This document shows, piece after piece, positions 44,150 through 52,457 of a stretch of DNA of 64,000 bases. The stretch spans positions 4,216,001-4,280,000 of the forward strand of contig NZ_CP077062.1 of the NCBI RefSeq assembly GCF_019039255.1, read 5' to 3'. The DNA comes from Nocardioides panacis. GTDB lineage: Bacteria; Actinomycetota; Actinomycetes; Propionibacteriales; Nocardioidaceae. Positions within the stretch are counted from its first letter, which is position 1, and the number at the start of each line of letters is the position of its first letter. A model generated the notes under the pieces. The model had not been told where the DNA came from. It did no database searches and saw only the letters and a list, made by a program, of their open reading frames with translations. Made by a program: the position numbers and the translations under genes.

Positions 44150-44164
44150 GCGGCGGTGTGACGC
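44150..44164 (+). repeat. Island motif, strong copy D (GCGGCGGTGTGACGC)
   Basis: Exact consensus. It lies between convergent genes (secreted protein and DUF2510/SHOCT protein), within a larger inverted repeat ACCTGCG/CGCAGGT at 44135-44167. Confidence 0.8.
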
Positions 44165-44263
44165 AGGTCGGAGAGGTCTAACGCCACCTGCCATTTTCAC
44201 CGGATCCGCAGGATGTTCCCCTGGTGACTCATTATTCGGAACCGGGCCCCGGGGAGCCAGCGA

Positions 44264-45205
44264 TCAGAGTCCGCTAAGCAGCTTGGCCTTGGCACTCGCG
44301 AACTCCTCGTCCGTCAGGATCCCCTCCTGGCGGAGGGCGGCGAGTTCGCGGAGGCGGTCCGCCAGACTCGGAGGCGATGTCTGAGCCGGAGCAGCTGCCT
44401 CGGGCTGGACCGGTGGCGCAAGCTCAGCTGCCCCCGTGTCTGCGGTCGACGAGCCGTGGATGCCGAGAACGGCATTAGCCGCGGCTTCGAGCGCCAATCC
44501 AACGTCGACGTGGCCCTGCTTGGCGGTCTTGAGCCCCACACTGTTCGGAACCTGGTTGGACAGCGTGTAGATCTGACGGTCCGTAGCGACTGTCAGGTAC
44601 GAGGTGCGAGACCCTTGGCTGGCGACGTGGGCCAACCCGGCAGCCGCCAAACCCGGTGCACTGGTCTTCATCAAATGCTTCGTGCCCTTGAGCAGGCCTG
44701 CAACGGCAGGGCCGATTGCACTCTCGAAACCGGAGCCGCCCTGTGAGAGCTGATCCGAATTTGATGGCGTGAACGTGATCGAGCGCAACTTCTCGTACGG
44801 CGTCTTCGCGTTGATGCCACCACCGCTCAGATTCGCGGCCATCTGCGATCGCACATTCGCGACGCTCGGGCGCTCCGGTTGCTCACCAAACGCAACGCGG
44901 ACGTAGCCACCCTCGTAGACCTCGACGGTCGACAGCCCGAAGGTTCCGCTGGTAACGAGCGCGCCGGCAGCGGCTACTTCCTCCGCCCACTTCCGCTCCT
45001 GGGCTTCCCTTGATTCTCTCTTGTCGGCTGACCGATCGGCGGCAGCCTTCTTGAGCCTGGCGAACGCACCGTCCTTCTTGTCGGCCATGGGGGCTGTGGC
45101 ACCGGCGCCAGGGTCGTGGATGTGCTCCGTCCACGCGGTCCCGTCCCAGTACCGTGTCGTGCCCTGGTCGTCCGGATACCACCCCGCGGGGGTCTGCTGG
45201 CTCAT
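44264..45205 (-). CDS. DUF2510 and SHOCT domain protein
   Basis: 313 residues from the ATG at 45205. The N-terminal DUF2510 motif is clear (PAGWYPDDQGTTRYWDGTAW) and the C-terminal SHOCT domain too (LRELAALRQEGILTDEEFAS). A middle domain (FGLSTVEVYEGGYVRVAFGE, TVATDRQIYTLSNQVPNSVG) resembles a pleckstrin-like lipid- or membrane-associated domain seen in such proteins; this is tentative. No membrane segment. Functions are unknown. Confidence 0.85.
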   Translation of the reverse strand: MSQQTPAGWYPDDQGTTRYWDGTAWTEHIHDPGAGATAPMADKKDGAFARLKKAAADRSADKRESREAQERKWAEEVAAAGALVTSGTFGLSTVEVYEGGYVRVAFGEQPERPSVANVRSQMAANLSGGGINAKTPYEKLRSITFTPSNSDQLSQGGSGFESAIGPAVAGLLKGTKHLMKTSAPGLAAAGLAHVASQGSRTSYLTVATDRQIYTLSNQVPNSVGLKTAKQGHVDVGLALEAAANAVLGIHGSSTADTGAAELAPPVQPEAAAPAQTSPPSLADRLRELAALRQEGILTDEEFASAKAKLLSGL

Positions 45206-45580
45206 GTCGGCATCTTGACATCGGGGCTCGACAGAACCGAGGACCCTCGCCGCGATAGCTAGTTCGTGCTCCTCGTTCGCGGCGAAAGGACGCACCCTTG
45301 GGACCGAGCCCGCTGCGTTGGCGCGCGAGCTCTTACCGCGGCGTACTGGTTTGGTTCCTGACCGGTTTTCGGAGACCGGTCGCGCCCTAGTTGGGCAGCA
45401 GATCGTTGACCCGGCATCAGCGTCTGCCTAGGTTGATGCTTCGTCAACGAGCCGCAAGAGGGTGAATGCATTGCCTACTGGACCGCTGCACCAGCGCTAC
45501 GGGTGGGAACCCTCGGTGCCGACACGAGCGAGGACTGCCGGTGCACGATCGGTGAGGATCACAACGACTACGGCGTCCTT
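45206..45580. other. Intergenic stretch with a weak motif copy and short repeats
   Basis: Besides the motif copy at 45279 it has two ACCGGT blocks (around 45361-45380), the second bordering a GC-rich stretch. No gene recognised, although the 81-residue frame starting at 45503 could replace the shorter start chosen at 45581. Confidence 0.45.
45279..45293 (+). repeat. Island motif, weak copy E (GCGGCGAAAGGACGC)
   Basis: 12 of 15 positions match. It lies 74 bases upstream of the DUF2510/SHOCT start, in the same orientation as the others. Confidence 0.45.
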
Positions 45581-45748
45581 ATGGCTGAGGTTAATTTCGG
45601 GCAGGACGACCAGGACGACGGCGACCGGGACAGCGATGAGACGCTCAACGTCTACGACGCGGCCGATATCTGGATGTCGCATGGAATGGACGAGGACTAC
45701 ACCTTCGGCTACAGCGAAGATGAGTTGCGGCGCGCCGCCGGCAGGTGA
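45581..45748 (+). CDS. Small acidic conserved hypothetical protein
   Basis: 55 residues from the ATG at 45581, or 81 from a GTG at 45503. Strongly acidic N-terminal half (NFGQDDQDDGDRDSD), then VYDAADIWMSHGMDEDYTFG and YSEDELRRAAGR, a block recognisable as the end of small conserved actinobacterial proteins (from memory). No signal peptide; function unknown. Confidence 0.6.
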   Translation: MAEVNFGQDDQDDGDRDSDETLNVYDAADIWMSHGMDEDYTFGYSEDELRRAAGR

Positions 45749-45929
45749 CCACCACGCGGCGGAATGGGGCAACCACAGAGCGTGGAGGGGGGCAGTACAG
45801 ATGGTCGCCCGTCCTCCGGTGGCATGAGGTCACGACCGGGCCGAGCCGCGTGCGACGGGGTACATAGGTGCTTCGCGTTCGGCACCCTGGGGCGCCGCGA
45901 GTAGGGGTTGACTTGGTTAGGCTGCTGCA

Positions 45930-47276
45930 GTGAGTGATAGTGAGCGGATCCAGGTCGGGCAGGCGCTCGAATCGATATCTGTGGCGTTGGCGCCCTACGT
46001 GGAAGAGGCCATGGTAAATGCCTACGGCGACGACTGGGACGAGGTGGTTGCGGAGGAAGACGCCCGCCGGCGAAAGGATGGCCGGAGGTTCCCGGTCTCC
46101 AAGACCGACCTCTCTGTCTTGCTCAAGGCGCTCATTCATCGACGCATCGATCCGTGGTCCAGCCTCCGCAACTTTCCCAGGATGCGGGCTTACGCCAGCG
46201 AGATCCTGACGCTTCGGAATCTTCACGCACATGGAGACCCCTGTGAGGGGGAACATGGGCGCCTCGTTGATACCGGTCGTCGGCTTATCATGTTGCTTGG
46301 TATCTCCCTTCCGGAAAGCCTAGGGCCGACGCCGCATGCGGGTGTGGAAGTGGCTGTTGGCGAAAGTGGAGTGGAACTGCCTTCCCAGCTGCCAATCCGC
46401 ATTGACCGTTGGGACGCCAAGATGGTCTCACTTGGTGAGGCCGGCGAGCAGGTCGGCGAAATCCTCATGAGGGCGTATGTGCTTGAGCGTGAGTGCCGTG
46501 CCGTGAGCAGTGCCGCGCTGATGGATCTCGACCCGAAGGCACCTGACTTCGAAACATTCCACCAGGAGTTGTGGTCCGCGGTCAGCGCCGCTGGGCCTGA
46601 GGTTGTCGAACTCCTCCGACGCTTGGAACAACTGGAGCTCGCCGGCCCTCAGCCCAAGGACCCAGCCATGTCGCTTCTCTTTCTACATGGACGCCACGTG
46701 CTGACAACGGGGTTCCTAGAGGCGGCCTGCAAGAGCCACCTCGGTGACATCGAACAGCACCAGTTGGATGCGATTCGCGACGCCGCCAGCGCTATCAGCG
46801 AGGCGGCCCGACATCAATCAGGTGCGGCATTGGAAGAGCGGCTTAAGGCCATCTCCGTAACGACTGACTTGGCTCGCGAGCGCGTGAACGAGTCGCGGCG
46901 CCTTGTCCAAGCCATGACAGTCGGCGACTACACATCATCAGTACTGCGTGTTGCTTCCGAATTGGATGACGCGAGCCCGATTGCCAATGCCATCGTCGCG
47001 GCCGCCAGGTTTGAACTCGCGGACGCTTCGCATGATGAAGCCGGCAACTGGACTCCAGAAGCCCTACCCCACATCCAAGACGCAGTTGCCCGCCTTAGGT
47101 TCGAGGCAGCCATGGAACCAGGGTCCTCCCGGGAGAGTCTCCTGGTCACAGCCCTCCGTCGTGAAGGTGAGATCTACGTCGACATCGACCAGCCTGAGCA
47201 AGCCCTTCAGTCGTTCGCTCGCGCTGAGGAGATCATCGACCGATACCCCTCGGCCGACCCCTCCCTGTCCGCGTGA
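45930..47276 (+). CDS. Swt1-type HEPN domain protein with helical repeat C-terminus
   Basis: 448 residues from the GTG at 45930; TTGACT-like promoter elements lie just upstream, so the transcript may be leaderless. The first 125 residues match the Swt1-family HEPN domain: LAPYVEEAMVNAYGDDWDEV, VLLKALIHRRIDPW and the RNase-type Rx4H motif RNLHAH at about residues 96-101. The rest is helical, with TPR-like parts near the end (GEIYVDIDQPEQALQSFARA). HEPN domains with Rx4-6H are metal-independent RNases in toxin and antiphage systems. No partner antitoxin is adjacent. Confidence 0.75.
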   Translation: MSDSERIQVGQALESISVALAPYVEEAMVNAYGDDWDEVVAEEDARRRKDGRRFPVSKTDLSVLLKALIHRRIDPWSSLRNFPRMRAYASEILTLRNLHAHGDPCEGEHGRLVDTGRRLIMLLGISLPESLGPTPHAGVEVAVGESGVELPSQLPIRIDRWDAKMVSLGEAGEQVGEILMRAYVLERECRAVSSAALMDLDPKAPDFETFHQELWSAVSAAGPEVVELLRRLEQLELAGPQPKDPAMSLLFLHGRHVLTTGFLEAACKSHLGDIEQHQLDAIRDAASAISEAARHQSGAALEERLKAISVTTDLARERVNESRRLVQAMTVGDYTSSVLRVASELDDASPIANAIVAAARFELADASHDEAGNWTPEALPHIQDAVARLRFEAAMEPGSSRESLLVTALRREGEIYVDIDQPEQALQSFARAEEIIDRYPSADPSLSA

Positions 47277-47599
47277 GTGCTACTCCCTTTCCGTCGTCCC
47301 GCGAGGGCCCATCGGGCGCATGCTGAACGACTCATAAGCGTTCTGCACCTTGGTGTAGCCGCCAAATCCGTTTCTCCGCCCAGGTTTCCTGCGACAACCT
47401 GCGCTGAAGCCGGATGACCCGGCACACGCAAGAGCCCTGCCGTCCAGCCGAATCAATCAGATCAGCGCCCAGAGACGTTTGATCGGCGAGACGGTGCGGC
47501 CAACACGCGGCGATATGACGCTGCCGCTAGATCAGAGAAGGATTCGCGCTCTGACTCCGGGGCCGACACACTTCGTGTGTGACGTCGAGAAGAACGCCC
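47277..47599. other. Intergenic stretch with a strong motif copy
   Basis: Carries island motif copy F at 47507. Otherwise nothing recognised: no gene, no clear terminator. GTG and ATG starts for the next gene are at its right end. Confidence 0.5.
47507..47521 (+). repeat. Island motif, strong copy F (GCGGCGATATGACGC)
   Basis: Exact consensus. Between two plus-strand genes; flanked by GCGGC on the left and GCCGC on the right, so again inside a small inverted repeat. Confidence 0.78.
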
Positions 47600-48463
47600 A
47601 TGCAGACGGGTTTTCCGGTCGATCTTCGAGGTGAGTCAATTGCTCGTCGCGACCATGCGGGCCCCTACGGTGATGTCGAGATGAAGGCAGCTCGAATCAT
47701 TGAGCGGGCGACAGGAGCGCAGGTCGTTCTTCAAGATGACAACGTCGGGCCGCCAAAGCCCGACCTTCGCCTCGAGTACGGCGACGGGCGCAGGGGCATC
47801 GGTGAAGTCGTCACAGTGACTGACCCCGCTCGCGCCGCTGAGACCATGGCGTTCGCACACGGCGGACTCGACATCGTCGACGACAATCTGCGTTGGCAAT
47901 GGTGGATCACAGCGCCGGCCCGCGTAGACCGCCGTCGTCTCCGCGAGGTCCTGGTTCCGGTGCTCGCAGACATGGAGGTCGCCGGAGAGCGACCACCCGC
48001 GCTAGGGCCAATCAACATGGCGACGGCAGGTCCTGGAGTTTTGAGGCTGTTGGACCTGGGTGTCACAGAGGTCGCGGCGAACGATCGCGCTGGAGACCAG
48101 GCTGGACATGTGCGATGGCAGCCGGAGGGAGCGGGGGGAACGCTCGAGGTGGATATCGAAGCCTTCCACGTGTGGCTTGCCGCCTTCCTGGCCAAGCCGC
48201 TCGCCCAGTCGAAGCTAAACAAGCTAGCTGGCGTGCCCGGCGAAATTGAACGGCACCTCTTTGTTGGCGTTTCTTGGAGCGCGCCTTGGCCGGTCGTGCG
48301 GCTCCTTGACCGTGAAGTTGATGCGCTGCCCTTCCGGGAGCCCGCTTTGCCAGAGAGCGCCAGCCACCTGTGGGTATGGGGATGCGAGCTCCCGGGGCGC
48401 GCTCTCGCCTGGTGGCCGGAGTGCGGATGGCTCGATGTCCAGCGTCACTGGCTAGCGGACTAG
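47600..48463 (+). CDS. Hypothetical protein, possible PD-(D/E)XK fold
   Basis: 287 residues from the ATG at 47600; a GTG at 47579 would add seven. Residues 20-75 contain GDVEMKAARIIERATGAQVV and KPDLRLEYGDGRRGIGEVVT, an arrangement similar to a PD-(D/E)XK core (Glu, Asp, Glu), but the final Lys is not obvious (GEV). The rest (LLDREVDALPFREPALPESA, LWVWGCELPGRALAWWPECG) is unassigned. It lies alone between motif copies F and G. Confidence 0.65.
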   Translation: MQTGFPVDLRGESIARRDHAGPYGDVEMKAARIIERATGAQVVLQDDNVGPPKPDLRLEYGDGRRGIGEVVTVTDPARAAETMAFAHGGLDIVDDNLRWQWWITAPARVDRRRLREVLVPVLADMEVAGERPPALGPINMATAGPGVLRLLDLGVTEVAANDRAGDQAGHVRWQPEGAGGTLEVDIEAFHVWLAAFLAKPLAQSKLNKLAGVPGEIERHLFVGVSWSAPWPVVRLLDREVDALPFREPALPESASHLWVWGCELPGRALAWWPECGWLDVQRHWLAD

Positions 48464-48531
48464 TCGCATCCGGTTGAGCTTGGGTCCGATTTGCTCATCA
48501 CTCGCACTGAATTGACCGGTTGTCGTCCTCT

Positions 48532-48546
48532 GCGGCGGTGTGACGC
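48532..48546 (+). repeat. Island motif, strong copy G (GCGGCGGTGTGACGC)
   Basis: Exact consensus. Between the stops of two convergent genes. Confidence 0.8.
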
Positions 48547-48582
48547 CCCATCAGCATCATGGCTGCGGCGTCGTCAGTCTCC

Positions 48583-49803
48583 TCAGCTGTACCGGTTGAC
48601 GGGCCGTCGCCACCGCAATTTCCCTGCGAACGACCGGTGAAGGGCCGGCGTCAACAAGACCAGCGTTGATAGCGCACCCAGCCCGACGGGTGTCCCCGCT
48701 ATCCGCAGACCCTGCGTGCGCCACGGGCCGGCGCCGTGCTCGGTGTCATTGATAAAGACGACAGTCTGGCCCGTGTCGCCTCCGAGTAGCTGGTCGAATC
48801 GCGCTTCGTCGAGGTCGGCGCGGGTTCGCAACGCGCCCGGACTAGCCATCACAAGGATGGAAACCTTGCCGTGCGCGGTGAACCACTGGCCTTCCTCGCG
48901 CGGTTCGGCTGGATCGGTGTAGCCGTATTCAATACTCAGCGGAAATGGCCATCGCAGGGTCCCAAAGAGACGTCCCTGGAGCAGGCGAGTGCGCGCTAGA
49001 TGGACATCTACGTCCGAGTCAACGGCAAGAACCTCAGCAGCGTCGAGCTCGACGTCGAGGACAAACTCGTGGGCTTCGAGGATTGCATCGACAAGTTCGC
49101 TGAAAGTGGACGGTTCTACAACGTCGAGCTCGTTACGCAACGGGTCAAGGCGGTGGCCGAGGTACTGGCCACGCCATGTCGTGGTGTCGATCCGCATCGA
49201 CGCGTGCCGATCGAGGTCGTCGAGGAATGTTTCGTCAACTAGACAGGACGGTGGGACCCATACGCGGATTGACTTCTGCCCAGGCTCGCCGACCTCCTCC
49301 CACCGGACGTCGACGCCCCATCTGTTCTCGACGAGCTCGCGGACGTCGAGCGCCACGAACTCACTGATTGACTCGACCCAAACCGCTATGTATACGACCT
49401 CGGGAGCGTCGTACCACTCGCGCAAGTGGGCGATCTCGACGTCGGCGTATGCACCTTTGTCATTGAACTTGGCCGCGTTGAGCGTCGCGGCGTGGAGCCC
49501 CTTGAGTTGGAACCAAACCCTCGTCTGGCCCACCTCGTTAGTGCCAGTCCGCTTCAGCCGGATGCCGAGGTCGATGGCTCCCCGGTCGCGGTCGTACTCC
49601 AGCCACAGGGAGCGCCCGTGCAGTCGTCTGCGTAGCTCCAAGACGTACCCGTCTTCGAACTCCTCCTCTGGGATGGTTGTCGACACGTACCAAATGTTGC
49701 ACGCCACGCACCGCCAGCGAAGATATGTGTGTCGACGCGGAGCAGTCATCGCGATCGAGTGATCGCTCAGCCGGGCTGTCTCGGTTCTCAGAACCGCGCT
49801 CAT
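48583..49803 (-). CDS. DUF4365-like PD-(D/E)XK protein
   Basis: 406 residues from the ATG at 49803 (GTG at 49824 and ATG at 49749 are alternatives). A first block with a Cys pair (YLRWRCVACNIWYVST), then AIDLGIRLKR ... GQTRVWFQLKG, in which Asp and the QLK triplet form the (D/E)xK site as in DUF4365, followed by YDAPEVVYIAVWVESISEFV. The second half (AHEFVLDVELDAAEVLAVDS, VVFINDTEHGAGPWRTQGL) is unassigned, and a hydrophobic stretch lies near the C-terminus. DUF4365 proteins are predicted nucleases of defence loci. Confidence 0.72.
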   Translation of the reverse strand: MSAVLRTETARLSDHSIAMTAPRRHTYLRWRCVACNIWYVSTTIPEEEFEDGYVLELRRRLHGRSLWLEYDRDRGAIDLGIRLKRTGTNEVGQTRVWFQLKGLHAATLNAAKFNDKGAYADVEIAHLREWYDAPEVVYIAVWVESISEFVALDVRELVENRWGVDVRWEEVGEPGQKSIRVWVPPSCLVDETFLDDLDRHASMRIDTTTWRGQYLGHRLDPLRNELDVVEPSTFSELVDAILEAHEFVLDVELDAAEVLAVDSDVDVHLARTRLLQGRLFGTLRWPFPLSIEYGYTDPAEPREEGQWFTAHGKVSILVMASPGALRTRADLDEARFDQLLGGDTGQTVVFINDTEHGAGPWRTQGLRIAGTPVGLGALSTLVLLTPALHRSFAGKLRWRRPVNRYS

Positions 49804-50034
49804 TGCGGCTCTGCTCGGCGACACTCACTTGCTGGGCGACAGATCCCTTACGCCCTCGGGTGCTGACGATCGGAGATGAGGCTCGGCACGCGGAAGTACG
49901 CATCGTGAGGGGTGCCGGTCGTTCCATCAAACGGTCGCTCCTTCAAACCTCAATGCCGCAGCACTTCAAGCCAGGAGAACCCGCGCAGCCAACCCCGTCG
50001 GCGCGCCGGTCGCCCGTCGACGACAATCAAACTT

Positions 50035-50931
50035 GTGGCTCACAACATCCGCCCGGCCCGAGGCCAGCACACTGTCACCGAACGACTCCTCAAAGGATTC
50101 GCTGCCGACGACGGACGCCTAGCCGTCTTCGACCGTGAATTCCGTCAACGTCGCCTCCGCACCCCCGGCGCGGGAATATTCACTACCAACTTCGACTCGT
50201 GGGACTCCCGAGGGTCCGAGGACCGATGGAACCTGTTTGAAGTCAATTTCCCGGCCGCTCTCGCGCGGGTCAAGAATCGGGCAGCGTTGATGGACCCACC
50301 GACGGTCGACACTCTTAGAGACATGCTCGCCCTTCATTGGCTCCGCAGCAGGGGCATGGTGAGAGCCCGCGGTCAAGCTGTCAGCCGCACGTTCGGAAGC
50401 TACAGGCGCGACGCACCTGACACACGGCCCGAACTCTTGGCTGAAGCACTGCGGCAGCGAACCGGTCTCGTCGCCACATCGCGGTCATCACTCGAATGGA
50501 TGGCCGATCAAATGATCAACGACGTCCAGGCGAATGACCTCGCGAAGTGGCACAGTCAGCAAAACCTCGAGTACTTCCAGGCGGCCCGCACGCGCTTCCA
50601 GCAACTTGATCTACACGTCCATTACTCCGACACACGCGATCTGGCCATCGGCGACTGCCCGGTCGTCACCACAATCAAGGGACGATCGGGCGCTGGGCCA
50701 CACCAGGACATCGGCGTGCAGAAGGCCGACCACGTTGCCATGCCAATCACACCGGACATCCTCATCACCCTCGGCGCCGAACCTCCCAGTAAGAATCTGA
50801 GCGACAACGAAGCCGACTATTACGACAATCTCCAATGGTCAACGTTCGAAGTTTGGATTGCTGCGCGCCCCGGCGGCACGGCCGATCAACGCCTCAAACA
50901 TGAAGCCCAGCAGAAGCGCCCGCTCCCGTAG
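50035..50931 (+). CDS. DUF4238 family protein
   Basis: 298 residues from a GTG at 50035. Starts RPARGQHTVTERLLKGFA, where DUF4238 proteins usually have QHYVPRFYLRNF; FDREFRQRRLRTPGAGIFTT and LRDMLALHWLRSRG follow, and the C-terminal half has IGDCPVVTTIKGRSGAG and MPITPDILITLGAEPP. DUF4238 proteins are widespread and often encoded in defence or prophage regions; their activity is unknown. The QHTVTER opening is a divergent form of the hallmark. Confidence 0.72.
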   Translation: MAHNIRPARGQHTVTERLLKGFAADDGRLAVFDREFRQRRLRTPGAGIFTTNFDSWDSRGSEDRWNLFEVNFPAALARVKNRAALMDPPTVDTLRDMLALHWLRSRGMVRARGQAVSRTFGSYRRDAPDTRPELLAEALRQRTGLVATSRSSLEWMADQMINDVQANDLAKWHSQQNLEYFQAARTRFQQLDLHVHYSDTRDLAIGDCPVVTTIKGRSGAGPHQDIGVQKADHVAMPITPDILITLGAEPPSKNLSDNEADYYDNLQWSTFEVWIAARPGGTADQRLKHEAQQKRPLP

Positions 50932-51348
50932 GCACGTGGCCAACCATGCCAGCAGCAGTGGATGAGACCGGAGTCTGAGTCCCGAACGTTCTCCATTGGT
51001 TCGTCATCGCTGCGACTGACGTATCTCGGCTACTTGTTGACTTCTCCTCCGGCAGTGGCCGGGCCAGGCGGTTGTCGAGGTGCTCGGTGGGACCTCGCCT
51101 GAGCCTGTGCGGCTTCAATCACGACCGGTCCAAGAGAGCACCATCGCGCGACGTGCGTGATTCTGCGGAGCGAGCCTGGAGTAGGTGGGGAAGGTTCGGA
51201 TGCGGCGAGGTGACGCGCGGTGCCGGTGCCGAAGCCGCGCTACGTCTAGGGTTAGTCCGCGATCGGGAGCCGAATGGGTTTCTGCGCCACTTACCGCTGC
51301 GCTGTCCGCTATGGAGCGAGCTTGAATAACTAGTAGAGAGGCAAGTCA
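50932..51348. other. Intergenic stretch before the lower-GC two-gene pair
   Basis: No gene recognised. The right end has AT-rich promoter-like sequence (GAATAACTAGTAG) and an AGAGAGG ribosome site for the DUF262 gene. Confidence 0.5.
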
Positions 51349-52446
51349 ATGAGCCTAGAAGCCGAGATTGACCGGAATCGTCAAAGTATCCGCTCTGACG
51401 GATATGCAATGTCGATCGGAGAAGTACTGAATCTCTACCGCGACGAGGAGATTCGGATCCGTCCCGAGTTTCAGCGACTTTTCAGGTGGCCAATCGAGAT
51501 GCAAGCGAGACTCATCGAATCCATCTTGTTGGACATCCCGTTACCAACGATTTTTGTTGCGCAAGCAGAGGATGGCGTTTGGGAGGTGGTGGATGGGCTG
51601 CAACGGCTTTCGACAATCCTCCTCTTCATGGGTGAACTACGCGACGAAGTGTCGAAAGAGCACATGCCCCCCTCGACGCTAGTCAAGACCAAGTACCTGC
51701 CAGCCCTGGAGGGCATGCTTTATACCGAACTGCCGCAGAGCATCAAGCTGCAGTTGAAGCGTGCCCGTCTCGACTTCAGAATCCTGCTGCGAGAGTCAGA
51801 TGACGCAGTGAAGTATGAACTCTTCGATCGCTTGAACAGTGGGGGCATGGCAACAAGTCCGCAGGAAGTCAGGACCGCGCTGGTAATAATGCGGGACCCG
51901 ACATTCCATCTCTGGCTTCAGGACCTGAGAAATCTAGAATCGTTGCAAAACACAGTGGCCATTACGGATCGCCAACTGGCCGAGCAGTATGATTTGGAGC
52001 TCTTAGTGCGATTCTTGGTCTATCGAGAGAGTGCACCGGAGGCCCTGTCGTCCTTCGCGGATATCGACTCGTTCTTGACTGAGCGACTTCTCGAAATTGC
52101 AAGCGACGACACTTTTGATCGCGATGGGAACGATTCCATCGTGCGCACCGTGTTTGACGTTATCTGGAGTCTCGGGCCAGAGGCATTCCGAAAATTCGAT
52201 GCCGTCAAAGGTAAAACGGTTGGCGCGTTCAGCGTTTCAGCGTACGAAGCGGTGACCTCAGGCGTGGCAACGAATCTCGATAGCTGGATCAAGGTGCCCG
52301 AAGCTCAGCGAGAGGCACTCTTGCGAGAACGGGTTCAGGCGCTGTGGAGCGACAGTGAGTTCCTGCGGCACAGCGGTGCTGGCATACGAGCGACCACGAG
52401 GGCACCAAAGATGCCAGCGGTCGGCGCGCGGATTTTTTCGGTATAG
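51349..52446 (+). CDS. DUF262 (GmrS/ParB-like) domain protein
   Basis: 365 residues. DUF262 motifs: IRPEFQRLFRWPIEMQARLI, PLPTIFVAQAEDG and the nucleotide-handling DGLQRLSTI (the DGQR motif, Asp near residue 81). DUF262 occurs in GmrSD-type modification-dependent restriction and as NTP-using ParB-like nucleases. The C-terminal DUF1524 HNH nuclease of GmrSD is absent. GC content is clearly lower than the window and codons are A/T-richer, a sign of transfer. It is followed after 11 bases by a HEPN gene, which would supply the nuclease. Confidence 0.87.
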   Translation: MSLEAEIDRNRQSIRSDGYAMSIGEVLNLYRDEEIRIRPEFQRLFRWPIEMQARLIESILLDIPLPTIFVAQAEDGVWEVVDGLQRLSTILLFMGELRDEVSKEHMPPSTLVKTKYLPALEGMLYTELPQSIKLQLKRARLDFRILLRESDDAVKYELFDRLNSGGMATSPQEVRTALVIMRDPTFHLWLQDLRNLESLQNTVAITDRQLAEQYDLELLVRFLVYRESAPEALSSFADIDSFLTERLLEIASDDTFDRDGNDSIVRTVFDVIWSLGPEAFRKFDAVKGKTVGAFSVSAYEAVTSGVATNLDSWIKVPEAQREALLRERVQALWSDSEFLRHSGAGIRATTRAPKMPAVGARIFSV

Positions 52447-52457
52447 CGGGCAAGTGA

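Noticed and set aside
43118-44200. A 360-codon minus-strand frame across the small secreted protein gene
   Set aside because: The plus-strand gene at 43454 has a signal peptide and clear end, and the minus frame has no motif or ribosome site.
38037-48546. A classical integron with IntI and attC sites
   Set aside because: The recombinase is Xer-like and shows no IntI-specific insertion; the motif lacks the attC core GTTRRRY, and cassette genes are not in one direction. Cassette-like organisation is kept as a hypothesis only.
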